From: Tatumella saanichensis
GTDB lineage: Bacteria > Pseudomonadota > Gammaproteobacteria > Enterobacterales > Enterobacteriaceae
Length of the DNA stretch: 64,000 nt
Direction of reading: 5' to 3'
Assembly (NCBI RefSeq): GCF_000439375.1
Contig: NZ_ATMI01000004.1
Location: forward strand, 86,964-150,963
The position numbers were made by a program, and so were the translations under genes. Below, in pieces: positions 45,373-53,751 of this stretch (within the stretch, counting starts at the first letter, position 1; every line of letters begins with the position of its first letter). The notes under the pieces are model-generated. The model did no database searches and was not told the origin of the DNA. It saw nothing but the letters and a program-made list of their open reading frames with translations.

Positions 45373-46287
45373 ATGAAAAACAAATCTCTGGGCCGGGTCA
45401 GCGACTATGAACTGAAGTTATTACGGATTTTCCGTACCATTGCCGAATGCGGTAGCTTCTCAGTGGCAGAAAGCCTATTGGGAATGTCACGACCGGCAAT
45501 CAGCCAGCAGATGAGCGATCTGGAAAAACGGTTGGGCATGCGGTTATGTCAGCGTGGCCGGGCCGGTTTTTCCCTTACCGATGAAGGCAGGGAGATCCTG
45601 CAGCTCAGTGATACCCTGTTTGCCTCAGTGGAAACCTTTCGTCAGCAAGTGAACCAGATGCACCGCCAACTGCGCGGAACCTTTAATCTCGGCATCATTA
45701 ATAATCTGGTGACCCAGCCGATGATGAAACTGACCCATGCTCTGGAGATATTGCGCCGTCAGGGGCCGGATATCCATATCTCTCTCACCATGACCACGCC
45801 GTCAGAAATTGAGCGGGCTGTGATGGAAGGACGCTATCATGTCGGCGCACTGCCGTTGATCTCGCCACTGTCTGGGCTGGATTATCTGCCGTTATATGAG
45901 GAAAAATCCTCCCTGTATTGCAGCCATACTCATCCCTTATTTGCCGACGGCTTAGGCGATGATCACAGTGTGCTGCGTCAGTACGATGCGATAGCACCCG
46001 CGGAACGCATGACCGCCGAAACCGTCAGATTGCATCAGTTGCTGAACTGCACGGCAACGGCTTCTGACCGTGAAGGCATTGCTTTTCTGATCCTTACCGG
46101 TCGCTTTATCGGTTTCTTACCTGACCATTATGCCGCCCACTGGCAGGAAAAAGGGCTGATGCGTGCCCTAGCGCCACAACAGTTGCACTTTACCCATACT
46201 ATTGCGCTGGCGACCCGTAAAGGCCGCCAGCCGGATGCGATCCTACAACTGTTTTTACACTCACTGCACAGCGATCATCAGGAATAG
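45373..46287 (+). CDS. LysR-family regulator beside the aminotransferase
   Basis: A 304-residue LysR protein. Helix-turn-helix at about residues 25-55 (GSFSVAESLLGMSRPAISQQMSDLEKRLG), then the effector domain starting near TFNLGIINNLV. It is divergent from the omega-aminotransferase (100-base gap) and its 3' end overlaps the converging citrate transporter by 10 bases. Control of the aminotransferase is the likeliest role. The ribosome binding site is weak. Confidence 0.9.
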   Translation: MKNKSLGRVSDYELKLLRIFRTIAECGSFSVAESLLGMSRPAISQQMSDLEKRLGMRLCQRGRAGFSLTDEGREILQLSDTLFASVETFRQQVNQMHRQLRGTFNLGIINNLVTQPMMKLTHALEILRRQGPDIHISLTMTTPSEIERAVMEGRYHVGALPLISPLSGLDYLPLYEEKSSLYCSHTHPLFADGLGDDHSVLRQYDAIAPAERMTAETVRLHQLLNCTATASDREGIAFLILTGRFIGFLPDHYAAHWQEKGLMRALAPQQLHFTHTIALATRKGRQPDAILQLFLHSLHSDHQE

Positions 46288-47588
46288 AGCGGGATCGCTC
46301 CGGTGAGGATCCCGCCGATCAACAGTGCCAGACTGACCAGGATCCCCCATTTGATCGCGAAACGCTGATGATCACCAATATCCACTTTTGCCAGCCCCAC
46401 CAGCAAATAGACCGAAGGCACTAGCGGGCTGAGTAAATGGAATGGCTGACCGACAATCGAGGCACGGGCTATCTCGGCGGCGGAAATGCCGTAGCCTTCA
46501 GCAGTCTGAGCAATCACCGGCAAAATGCCGAAGTAGAAAGCATCATTAGACATAAAGAAGGTGAACGGCAGACTGATCACCCCGGTAAACAAGGCCAGAT
46601 ACGGCCCGAAACTGTGTGGGATCACCGCCAGCAGACTTTTCGCCATCGCTTCTACCATACCGGTTCCAGAGAGAATACCGGTAAAAATACCCGCCGCAAA
46701 AATCAGAGAAGTGACCGCCAGTACGTTCGCCGCATGGGCAGCGATCCGCTCTTTCTGCTGATTGAGTGAGGGATAGTTGAGCATCGCTGCAATCGCAAAC
46801 GCCAACATAAACAAAATCTGGATTGGCAGTGCACCCATTACCAGCAGCACCAGTAAAACGGTGGTCAGGATAAAATTCGGCCAAAACATCGCCGGACGGC
46901 GGTTGGCGGCGCAAGCCTCTTCATCTCCTAACCCAAGGCTGATGCTGTCCGTATGACCACCGGTGAAGGAGACTTTCCCCAGCCGGCGCCGCTCTTTTAT
47001 CCCAAACCAGACGGCAACCACAACCAGCGACATGCAGGCCAACAGCATCGCAGGGATCATCGGAATAAAGATATCCAAGGCATCGATGTGTAATGCCGCT
47101 GCTGCCCGAGCCGTTGGGCCACCCCAGGGTGAAAGGTTCATGATACCGCTGGCCAGATTGACCAAGCAGGTCATCATCAAAATATTCATCCCTAGTTTGC
47201 GGTAAAGGGGTAGAAAAGCGGCAATGGCGATCATATAGGTAGTTGAACTATCGCCATCCAGAGAGACCAGCAACGTCAGAATGGCTGTACCCGCCAGCAC
47301 TTTCAACGGATCGCCTTTGACCAGTCGCAGAATGAAGCGTACCAAGGGGTCAAACAGTCCCGCATCAATCATTAGACCAAAGTAGAGAATCGAAAACGTC
47401 AGCATCACACCGGTGGGAGCCAGCGCCTTTACCCCACTCAGCATCATGTCACCTAGCCCCTGATAAAACCCGCCGACTAAGGCAAAAACGGTGGGAACCA
47501 AAATCAAGGCGATTAGCGCTGACATGCGTTTGGTCATGATCAGGTACATAAAACAGACAACCATTGCAAAGCCCAAGATGGTCAACAC
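46278..47588 (-). CDS. CitMHS family citrate-metal:H+ symporter
   Basis: A 436-residue inner membrane transporter with about 12 helices. The CitMHS family signatures are LLVSLDGDSSTTYMI and NLSPWGGPTARAAAAL, and the late FFMSNDAFYFGILPV and VGQPFHLLSPLVPS. Members carry citrate as a complex with magnesium, calcium or another divalent metal. The start is GTG at 47588 with GGGGGAG upstream. Transcription comes from the large gap shared with the sigma-54 malic enzyme promoter, so co-regulation with C4-dicarboxylate use is possible. Confidence 0.9.
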   Translation of the reverse strand: MLTILGFAMVVCFMYLIMTKRMSALIALILVPTVFALVGGFYQGLGDMMLSGVKALAPTGVMLTFSILYFGLMIDAGLFDPLVRFILRLVKGDPLKVLAGTAILTLLVSLDGDSSTTYMIAIAAFLPLYRKLGMNILMMTCLVNLASGIMNLSPWGGPTARAAAALHIDALDIFIPMIPAMLLACMSLVVVAVWFGIKERRRLGKVSFTGGHTDSISLGLGDEEACAANRRPAMFWPNFILTTVLLVLLVMGALPIQILFMLAFAIAAMLNYPSLNQQKERIAAHAANVLAVTSLIFAAGIFTGILSGTGMVEAMAKSLLAVIPHSFGPYLALFTGVISLPFTFFMSNDAFYFGILPVIAQTAEGYGISAAEIARASIVGQPFHLLSPLVPSVYLLVGLAKVDIGDHQRFAIKWGILVSLALLIGGILTGAIPLYS

Positions 47589-47977
47589 AGTGCTCCCCCC
47601 TCATGGATCAACGATCCCTTTACACGATGAATGCCTCAGCCTGACGGCAGTCTCCGTCTCCCGCCCACAGCACCCGCCGCCAATATGCTGAAATCATTTA
47701 TCACTACTCATAATAACACTAACAACTTAGCAACATTTATTAACATTAATAAAACTGAATGAGTGAAAAGCGATACCCGTCATATTTTCACGAGTCGGTC
47801 GCGGCGTTATGTGACGGCTATCAGAAGCTACTCTCACAGTGGGTTGACAGTGTGTGACCACGGCGGAGCCCGCTAGACTTGGGATACAAAGCCCTCTCCT
47901 CTTACTGACACCTACCCACAATAGCGGTTCTCACTGGAACCTTGGTGTCTTCAGACGCACGATATTGACCGGTGAAA

Positions 47978-47991
47978 CGGAAAACCGGACA
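47978..47991. repeat. Distal copy of CGGAAA(A/T)CCGGACA
   Basis: CGGAAAACCGGACA differs from the copy at 48283-48296 at one position of 14. It is 381 bases upstream of the sigma-54 promoter's GG and 390 bases from the citrate transporter start. A partial copy (TTCGGAAACTG) occurs near 48131. Candidate upstream activating site; binding by the downstream response regulator is inferred. Confidence 0.5.
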
Positions 47992-48282
47992 TAGGAGCCC
48001 CTTGGAAAAGCACGAATACCCTTATTTTTATAAAGGTTGTTTAACTCTTCATCACCGCGGATTTTTTGAGCGTTTCTTGCCTTATGGACCGCAATTTTTT
48101 TTACCTGTAATTGCAACCAGCACTGTGTAGTGTTTTCGGAAACTGCCACAAGCTTAAAAAAATGCTAAATAGCGCAAGCTTGAATTTAACCTTACATCTT
48201 TTGTGGTTACACACGATTAACCTGTTCAGTGTCTAAAAAAACACCAAGGCCGGGAAACCAACCTCATATTTGAATTCATTTC

Positions 48283-48296
48283 CGGAAATCCGGACA
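48283..48296. repeat. Proximal copy of CGGAAA(A/T)CCGGACA
   Basis: CGGAAATCCGGACA sits inside TCCGGAAATCCGGA (48281-48294), which repeats the palindromic hexamer TCCGGA. It is 76 bases upstream of the -24 GG, the usual distance for a sigma-54 activator site. Confidence 0.55.
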
Positions 48297-48357
48297 CCTC
48301 AGTTTACCTAAAAATAAAAAACCCTTTATTTTCATAAAGATAATTATTAAGAAAAGC

Positions 48358-48373
48358 TGGCACAGCCGTTGCA
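48358..48373 (+). promoter_or_regulatory. Sigma-54 (-24/-12) promoter of the malic enzyme gene
   Basis: TGGCAC-N5-TTGCA matches the RpoN consensus, with GG and GC separated by exactly ten bases. It lies 61 bases before the malic enzyme ATG. A sigma-54 activator of DctD type is encoded downstream in the same cluster, which supports function. Expression should therefore need RpoN and the activated regulator. Confidence 0.88.
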
Positions 48374-48434
48374 GTAGGTATTAGCGAGCAAGTTAACTTT
48401 TTGATTGATTCATTTTGTTTACAGGAGCTACATC

Positions 48435-50057
48435 ATGACTACTGAAACCACCCTTTCAGGCATGGATTTACTGCACGACGCTGCCAGCAATAAAGGCACT
48501 GCCTTCAGTGAACAGGAACGTCAAACTAAAAAACTTGAAGGCCTGTTACCGCCTTCTGTAGAGTCACTGGATGTACAGGTACAGCGTGTCCTCAATCACC
48601 TGGATAGCAAAAAAGATGATCTGGAACGCTACATCTATCTGATCGGCTTGGAAGAACGTAATGAAGTGGTGTTCTACAAAACCATCATGTCTGACCCAAT
48701 GCGTTTTATCCCAATCCTGTACGATCCAATCGTTGCCGATGCCTGCTTAGAGTTTGGTCATATCTACCGTCGTCCTCGCGGGATGTACATTACCCGTCAT
48801 ATGAAAGGCCGCATGGCTGAAGTCCTGAAAAACTGGCCAGTCAAAGATGTGCGCTTTGTCTGTGTCTCTACCGGGGGTCGTATCCTCGGCCTGGGCGATA
48901 TTGGTGCCAACGGTATGGGGATCCCAATCGGTAAACTGCAACTGTACACCGCCTGTGCGGCCGTACCACCGGATTGCCTGCTGCCAATTCTGTTCGATAT
49001 CGGTACCACCAACGAAAAACTGCGTAATGACCCGCTGTACCTAGGTACCCGTGAAGAACCGGTCAGCGAAGAAGAACTGAATGAACTGACTGAAGAATTC
49101 GTCCAAGCCGTACAGACCGTGTTCCCTGGCTGCTGTATCCACTTTGAAGATTGGAAAGGCACTGACGCCATCCGTTATCTGGACCGTTATAAAGATAAAG
49201 TCCTGTGCTACAACGATGATATTCAGGGGACTGCCAGCGTCGCCCTAGCCGGTGTTTTCAGTGCCATGAATATCACAGGCGGAGACATCAAACAGCAGCG
49301 CGTACTGTTCTACGGTGCAGGCTCTGCCGGTATCGGCATCGGTAAACTTATCTGTTCAGAGCTGCGCGATTTAGGTCTGTCTGAGGAAGAAGCCACTTCA
49401 CGTATTGCCTATATGGACATCAATGGTCTGATTGAGAAATCTCGTAAAGACCTGAGCCCGGAACAGCAGAAATTTGCGCTGGATGCCGAGCCAACCCGTG
49501 ACCTGGTCAAAGTGATTGAAGAGTTCAAACCGACCATTCTGTTCGGGGTCAGCACCAGCGCCGGGGCCTTTACCCAGCAAGTGGTCGAAAAAATGAGTGA
49601 AATTAATGAACGCCCAATCATTTTTGCCCTGTCCAACCCAACCAATAAAGTAGAGTGTACCGCAGAGCAAGCCTACACTTGGTCTAAAGGTAAAGCCCTA
49701 TTTGCCGCCGGTGTCCAGTTCCCTGAATTTAAACTAGACGGAAAAACCTTCCTGCCTGGTCAGGCGAACAACTTCTACATCTATCCGGCAATTGGTCTGG
49801 CAACCTATGTCGCCCGTCCGCTGCTGTTAAACGATGAGTGCTTTATTATCGCGGCCCATGCAACGGCCGATCAGGTGACCCCTGATATGCAGAAAAAAGG
49901 GATGCTCTACCCAAGCCAACATAATATTCTGGAAACAGAGGTCACCACTGCGGTGAAAATTGCCGAATATATGTTTGATAATGGGTTGGCTCAGGCTGAA
50001 CGTCCGGAAAATATCCGTCAGTGGATCGAAAAACAACTTTATAAACCACAATATTAA
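48435..50057 (+). CDS. NAD-type malic enzyme (or malolactic-like enzyme)
   Basis: A 540-residue enzyme that decarboxylates malate to pyruvate and CO2, or to lactate if it behaves like malolactic enzyme, a close relative of the same length (541 in Oenococcus). The ATG at 48435 follows AGGAG; a TTG frame from 48405 is less likely. Catalytic and metal residues sit in ILYDPIV, GMGIPIGKLQLYTACA (lysine), HFEDWKGTDA and YNDDIQGTASV; the NAD site is GAGSAGIGIG. The promoter is sigma-54 type, and an AspT-type exchanger follows after a hairpin. The product cannot be decided from sequence. Confidence 0.88.
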   Translation: MTTETTLSGMDLLHDAASNKGTAFSEQERQTKKLEGLLPPSVESLDVQVQRVLNHLDSKKDDLERYIYLIGLEERNEVVFYKTIMSDPMRFIPILYDPIVADACLEFGHIYRRPRGMYITRHMKGRMAEVLKNWPVKDVRFVCVSTGGRILGLGDIGANGMGIPIGKLQLYTACAAVPPDCLLPILFDIGTTNEKLRNDPLYLGTREEPVSEEELNELTEEFVQAVQTVFPGCCIHFEDWKGTDAIRYLDRYKDKVLCYNDDIQGTASVALAGVFSAMNITGGDIKQQRVLFYGAGSAGIGIGKLICSELRDLGLSEEEATSRIAYMDINGLIEKSRKDLSPEQQKFALDAEPTRDLVKVIEEFKPTILFGVSTSAGAFTQQVVEKMSEINERPIIFALSNPTNKVECTAEQAYTWSKGKALFAAGVQFPEFKLDGKTFLPGQANNFYIYPAIGLATYVARPLLLNDECFIIAAHATADQVTPDMQKKGMLYPSQHNILETEVTTAVKIAEYMFDNGLAQAERPENIRQWIEKQLYKPQY

Positions 50058-50092
50058 TCTCTCCTTCAGTCTTATTTCAGGGATAGTCTTTT

Positions 50093-50118
50093 CGGGGCGC
50101 CATCCGCCCCGCTTTTTT
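50093..50118 (+). terminator. Terminator between malic enzyme and exchanger genes
   Basis: CGGGGCG and CGCCCCG pair around CCATC, followed by C and six T: a standard intrinsic terminator, only 36 bases after the malic enzyme stop and 17 bases before the exchanger ATG. No separate sigma-54 promoter is seen for the exchanger, so partial read-through probably sets a lower exchanger level. Confidence 0.8.
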
Positions 50119-50134
50119 CCTTCAGGAGAAAATC

Positions 50135-51799
50135 ATGAACTTTTTTATTTCTGCCCTGCATGATAACCCGGATATCGCTATTTATTTAACTCTGGCATTA
50201 GGCGCATGGTTCGGAACCTTTAAAATTGGTAAATTTAGTCTTGGCGTGGTCACCAGTACATTAATTGCCGGCCTATTAATCGGTCAGCTTAATTTACATA
50301 TTTCTCCCGTCATGCAATCCACCTTTTTTGATATGTTTTTATTTGCCGTCGGTTATGCTGTCGGTCCAGAATTTATCCGCGCACTGAAAAGTGACGGTCT
50401 TCCGCAAGTCATCTTTACCGTGATTGTCTGCCTGTCAGGTCTGGGTACTGCCATCGTGCTGGGTAAAATCTTCCACTATGATCCCGCACTGACAGCAGGC
50501 CTGCTGTCTGGCGGTTACACTAACTCGACTGTCCTTGGGGTCGCCTCCAGTGTGATGTCGCAAAATGCCGCCGCTGCTGCCGCCCTGTTACCGGTTGCCT
50601 ATGCCGTCACCTACCCGTTTGGGACTGCCGGTTCTGCTTGGTTCTTGGCAACGCTGGGGCCAAAATTAATGAAAATTAATTTACCTGAGGCCTGCCGCGA
50701 TTATGAAAAAACACATGGTGCCACTCAGGAAATAAAAGACTCCGCCTATATTTCGCATGTTGCTCGTGCCCTGACCGTTCAAAACTCAGCGTTTATTGGC
50801 AAAACCGTTGCCGATGCCGAAGATATGTTGGGCCATAAAATATTTATTCGCCGAATTCGTCAGCAAGGAAATAAAAATATCGTTCAATGTGAAGCCGACA
50901 CCGTGCTGAGCCAGGGCGATGAAATCATTGCATCAGGCCGACTGAAAGATATTGTTGCCTGCCAAAAACAGATTGGGCCCGAAAGTGCCGATATTAATTT
51001 ATTAAATTTTGCCACCGAAAAACTGGATATTGTCCTGAGTAAAAAAACCACTCAAGGAAAAACACTGGGGGATCTGGTTTACAGCGAATTTAACCGTCCG
51101 GGACATGGTATTTTCCTACTAGGAATCACTCGTCATGATGAGGCGGTTACCTTGGATATGGATATGCCGCTGAAAGCGGGCGATGTCCTGACCGTCAAAG
51201 GTGAAGGTAAAGATGTCGCCGCGTTGGCAGCAAAAACGGGTTATGCCGACCGTAACAGCAATACCTCTGATCTAATGTTTATGTGTGCTGGTATTGCTAT
51301 CGGTTGTCTGGTGGGTGCAGTGACTATCCATGTTGGCGGCATTCCACTCAGTCTGGGGACCAATGTCGGTGCCATCGTTGCCGGTGTCATTTGTGGCTAC
51401 ATCCGCTCGGTCAAACGTACCTTTGGTAAAATTGCCAATCCGGCCATCTGGTTACTCAATAACCTCGGTTTAAATGGCTTTATCGCGATTGTCGGTATCA
51501 ATGCGGCTTCTGGGTTTATCGGTGGCCTGCAACACTACGGATTACCCTTATTTATCTGTGGGATTATTGTTACACTAGTGCCACTGATTGTTGGGCTGTT
51601 ATTAGGCCGTTATGTGTTCCGTTTCCACCCAGGGATCCTGTTCGGCGTCTGTGCTGGTGCACGTTCTACTACCGCAGCCTTAGGGGCCATTCAGGAAGCT
51701 GCAAAAAGCTCAGTACCGGCCATTGGCTACACGGTTGGCTATGCCGTTTCCCGGTTAGTGATGGCGGTGCTCACTATCGTGCTGCTTAATATCTACTAA
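50135..51799 (+). CDS. AspT-type (aspartate:alanine exchanger family) transporter with RCK_C domains
   Basis: A 554-residue membrane protein. Two membrane halves (about residues 10-170 and 385-554), each with AspT/YidE/YbjL-type repeats such as FAVGYAVGPEFIRAL and GGYTNSTVLGVASSV, then FHPGILFGVCAGARSTTAALG, flank a cytoplasmic region with two TrkA-C-like (RCK_C) segments. AspT swaps aspartate for alanine and drives a proton-motive cycle when coupled to a decarboxylase. Placed after a malic enzyme, it may swap malate for lactate or pyruvate. AGGAGAAAATC precedes the ATG. Confidence 0.87.
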   Translation: MNFFISALHDNPDIAIYLTLALGAWFGTFKIGKFSLGVVTSTLIAGLLIGQLNLHISPVMQSTFFDMFLFAVGYAVGPEFIRALKSDGLPQVIFTVIVCLSGLGTAIVLGKIFHYDPALTAGLLSGGYTNSTVLGVASSVMSQNAAAAAALLPVAYAVTYPFGTAGSAWFLATLGPKLMKINLPEACRDYEKTHGATQEIKDSAYISHVARALTVQNSAFIGKTVADAEDMLGHKIFIRRIRQQGNKNIVQCEADTVLSQGDEIIASGRLKDIVACQKQIGPESADINLLNFATEKLDIVLSKKTTQGKTLGDLVYSEFNRPGHGIFLLGITRHDEAVTLDMDMPLKAGDVLTVKGEGKDVAALAAKTGYADRNSNTSDLMFMCAGIAIGCLVGAVTIHVGGIPLSLGTNVGAIVAGVICGYIRSVKRTFGKIANPAIWLLNNLGLNGFIAIVGINAASGFIGGLQHYGLPLFICGIIVTLVPLIVGLLLGRYVFRFHPGILFGVCAGARSTTAALGAIQEAAKSSVPAIGYTVGYAVSRLVMAVLTIVLLNIY

Positions 51800-51832
51800 T
51801 TGCAGACGAGATGGGTCTGAACCTCCTCAGCG

Positions 51833-51861
51833 CCCGGTCATTCTAGTCTTCGGTGACCGGG
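51833..51861 (+). terminator. Hairpin between exchanger and sensor kinase genes
   Basis: CCCGGTCA and TGACCGGG pair around a 13-base loop in the 95-base gap. No U-run follows. It may be a 3' stabilizer or a Rho-dependent site rather than an intrinsic terminator. Confidence 0.35.
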
Positions 51862-51894
51862 TCCGGCAAACATACATTATGCAGGAAAGAGGTT

Positions 51895-53751
51895 ATGGTT
51901 CAGGAAGATAAGACACTCCCCACCGAGAAACGTTTTTTTTCATTTTCCCTCAAAGGGCTGCTGTGTGCGGCCCTTATTGCCTTGTTGGTACTGGTCATTG
52001 ATTGTCTCAGTTACCGCGCCCTGGTTCCGCAACTGATGGGTCAGGCAGAATCCCATCTACAGGCCGGTTTACAACGCCGGGTCAATACTTTTGAACGTAA
52101 CCTCGATAAGTACCGCTATCTGCCGCTGACTCTGGCTATGGACAGCGACTTACAGCGCTTTATCCACCATCCCTCAACCGAAAGCTATCCATATATTCAT
52201 CGCAAACTGTGCCTGATAAGCCAAGCTATCGGTGCAGAACAGGTCTTTCTTGCGTCTCCGAGTGGGATGATTGTTGCCTCCGGACAGCCCTCCGGGGCCG
52301 ATTATCTCCGCGGCCACGATATCACTTTCCGCCCTTACTTTCGTCAGGCGGTAAACGGACAGGTGATGGCCTTTTATGCGGTCGGCACCAGTGAAAATAT
52401 GCCAGGGTATTACTTATCAGCGGGTATTGATGGCGGTGTGCTGGTCCTGAAAATCGACCTTGAACATCTGTTTGTCGCGGATGCCCCGCAAAGCGAGCCT
52501 CTGGCGCTGGCCGATACCAGCGGTATCATCCTCTCTTCCAATATTAAGGGCTGGAACTACCATACCTTTACCGCCGTCGAAGCGGGAGATCTCCGAGAAG
52601 TCGCCAGTACCCGCCAGTTTGGCGGCATAGAAATTACGCCGTTAGCCAATGTGCAGGTGAATAATGCCTCGCCACGACGCCGGCTGATCCGTATCGATGG
52701 TCAGCAATATTTGGCAGCCCGTGCCTCGATTCCCGGCACCACCATGCATCTGGTTACCATGCAGTCAACCACGCCGATCTACCGGGACCTCTGGTTACGC
52801 ATTGCTCTGTTGGATAGCGTCCTGACATCGGTCATTTTCTTCGGCTACTTTGTCAGTCAACGCCTGAAACTGATACGTAAAGTCGCTGAAAACCATCGGG
52901 CAGTAAAAGATGCCTATGGCCGCCTAGAGATTTTGGTCGCCGAGCGCAGTCAGGAGTTACAGCAAAAAAATATCGAGCTAGAAAACGAGATCACCGAGCG
53001 CCTCGGGTTTGAAGAGCGTGAGCGGCACCTGCAAAAAGAGTTGATCCGTACTGAAAAATTGGCGGTGATAGGCCAGCTATCCGCCGGACTGGCCCACGAA
53101 ATTAATCAGCCCTTAGCCGCTATCCGCGCCTATTCAGAAAATACCATTATCTTCTTACAGCGCGGTAATCTCGACGCTACCCGCGATAATCTGGGCCGTA
53201 TTGCAGCATTAGTCGATCGCATCGGGGTGCTGACCGGCCAGTTACGCTCATTTGCTCGGCCTTCGGATGAAAGCATCAATCCGGTCTGTCTCAGCCACTG
53301 TATCGACAATGTCTTGGTACTGCTGAAGCACCGGCTGGAGAAGAAACATATCAGTATCAACAAAGATTTTCAGGGTGACGATATCTACGCCGACTGCAAT
53401 GGACTGCGTCTGGAACAGGTGCTGGTCAACCTGCTGGCTAATGCCATTGATGTACTGGAAAACCGTGAATCCCCACACATTTCTGTGCGCTTATTCCGCT
53501 TCTTTTCAGAGGCGATTATTGAAGTGACGGATAACGGCCCCGGGCTTTCAGACGCGATCATAGACCATGTTTTTGAGCCCTTCTTTACCACCAAAACCAC
53601 CACTGGCCTGGGATTGGGGCTGGCAATTTCCGCCGATATTATTAAAAGTTTTAACGGTAGCCTGAGTGCGGATAATCTCAGCAACGGCGGTGCCCGCTTT
53701 ACCCTCAGACTGCAACTCAGTTCTCAGCAACAGGAGGCTCTCATTGGCTGA
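51895..53751 (+). CDS. DctB-type sensor histidine kinase
   Basis: A 618-residue inner membrane kinase. One helix at about residues 18-40, a periplasmic double-PAS (CACHE) sensor of about 270 residues, a second helix near 305-325, a coiled linker (VAERSQELQQKNIELENEI), then the H-box LSAGLAHEINQPLAAIRAY with the phosphorylated histidine, and the ATPase domain with N (LVNLLANAIDVLE), G1 (EVTDNGPGL), F (FEPFFTTK) and G2 (GLGLGLAIS) boxes. The architecture matches DctB, which senses C4-dicarboxylates. AGGAAAGAGG precedes the ATG. It is coupled to the response regulator by overlap. Confidence 0.93.
   Translation: MVQEDKTLPTEKRFFSFSLKGLLCAALIALLVLVIDCLSYRALVPQLMGQAESHLQAGLQRRVNTFERNLDKYRYLPLTLAMDSDLQRFIHHPSTESYPYIHRKLCLISQAIGAEQVFLASPSGMIVASGQPSGADYLRGHDITFRPYFRQAVNGQVMAFYAVGTSENMPGYYLSAGIDGGVLVLKIDLEHLFVADAPQSEPLALADTSGIILSSNIKGWNYHTFTAVEAGDLREVASTRQFGGIEITPLANVQVNNASPRRRLIRIDGQQYLAARASIPGTTMHLVTMQSTTPIYRDLWLRIALLDSVLTSVIFFGYFVSQRLKLIRKVAENHRAVKDAYGRLEILVAERSQELQQKNIELENEITERLGFEERERHLQKELIRTEKLAVIGQLSAGLAHEINQPLAAIRAYSENTIIFLQRGNLDATRDNLGRIAALVDRIGVLTGQLRSFARPSDESINPVCLSHCIDNVLVLLKHRLEKKHISINKDFQGDDIYADCNGLRLEQVLVNLLANAIDVLENRESPHISVRLFRFFSEAIIEVTDNGPGLSDAIIDHVFEPFFTTKTTTGLGLGLAISADIIKSFNGSLSADNLSNGGARFTLRLQLSSQQQEALIG

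Larger units (their letters stand above)
47589..48434. other. 846-base divergent control region
   Basis: The gap lies between the leftward citrate transporter and the rightward malic enzyme. It is AT-rich with poly-A stretches. It contains a sigma-54 promoter (48358-48373) and two near-identical 14-base elements (47978-47991 and 48283-48296). A 72-codon ORF on the minus strand (47931-48149) and one of 64 codons (47727-47921) show no family resemblance and are rejected. Confidence 0.6.

Noticed and set aside
47600..47700. Possible sigma-54 promoter for the citrate transporter on the minus strand
   Set aside because: The nearest candidate (TTGGC...TGCTG) has GG and GC only eight bases apart, not ten, so it does not fit.
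47931..48149. 72-codon ORF on the minus strand in the malic enzyme control region
   Set aside because: No ribosome binding site or family resemblance, and it overlaps a candidate activator element in AT-rich regulatory DNA.
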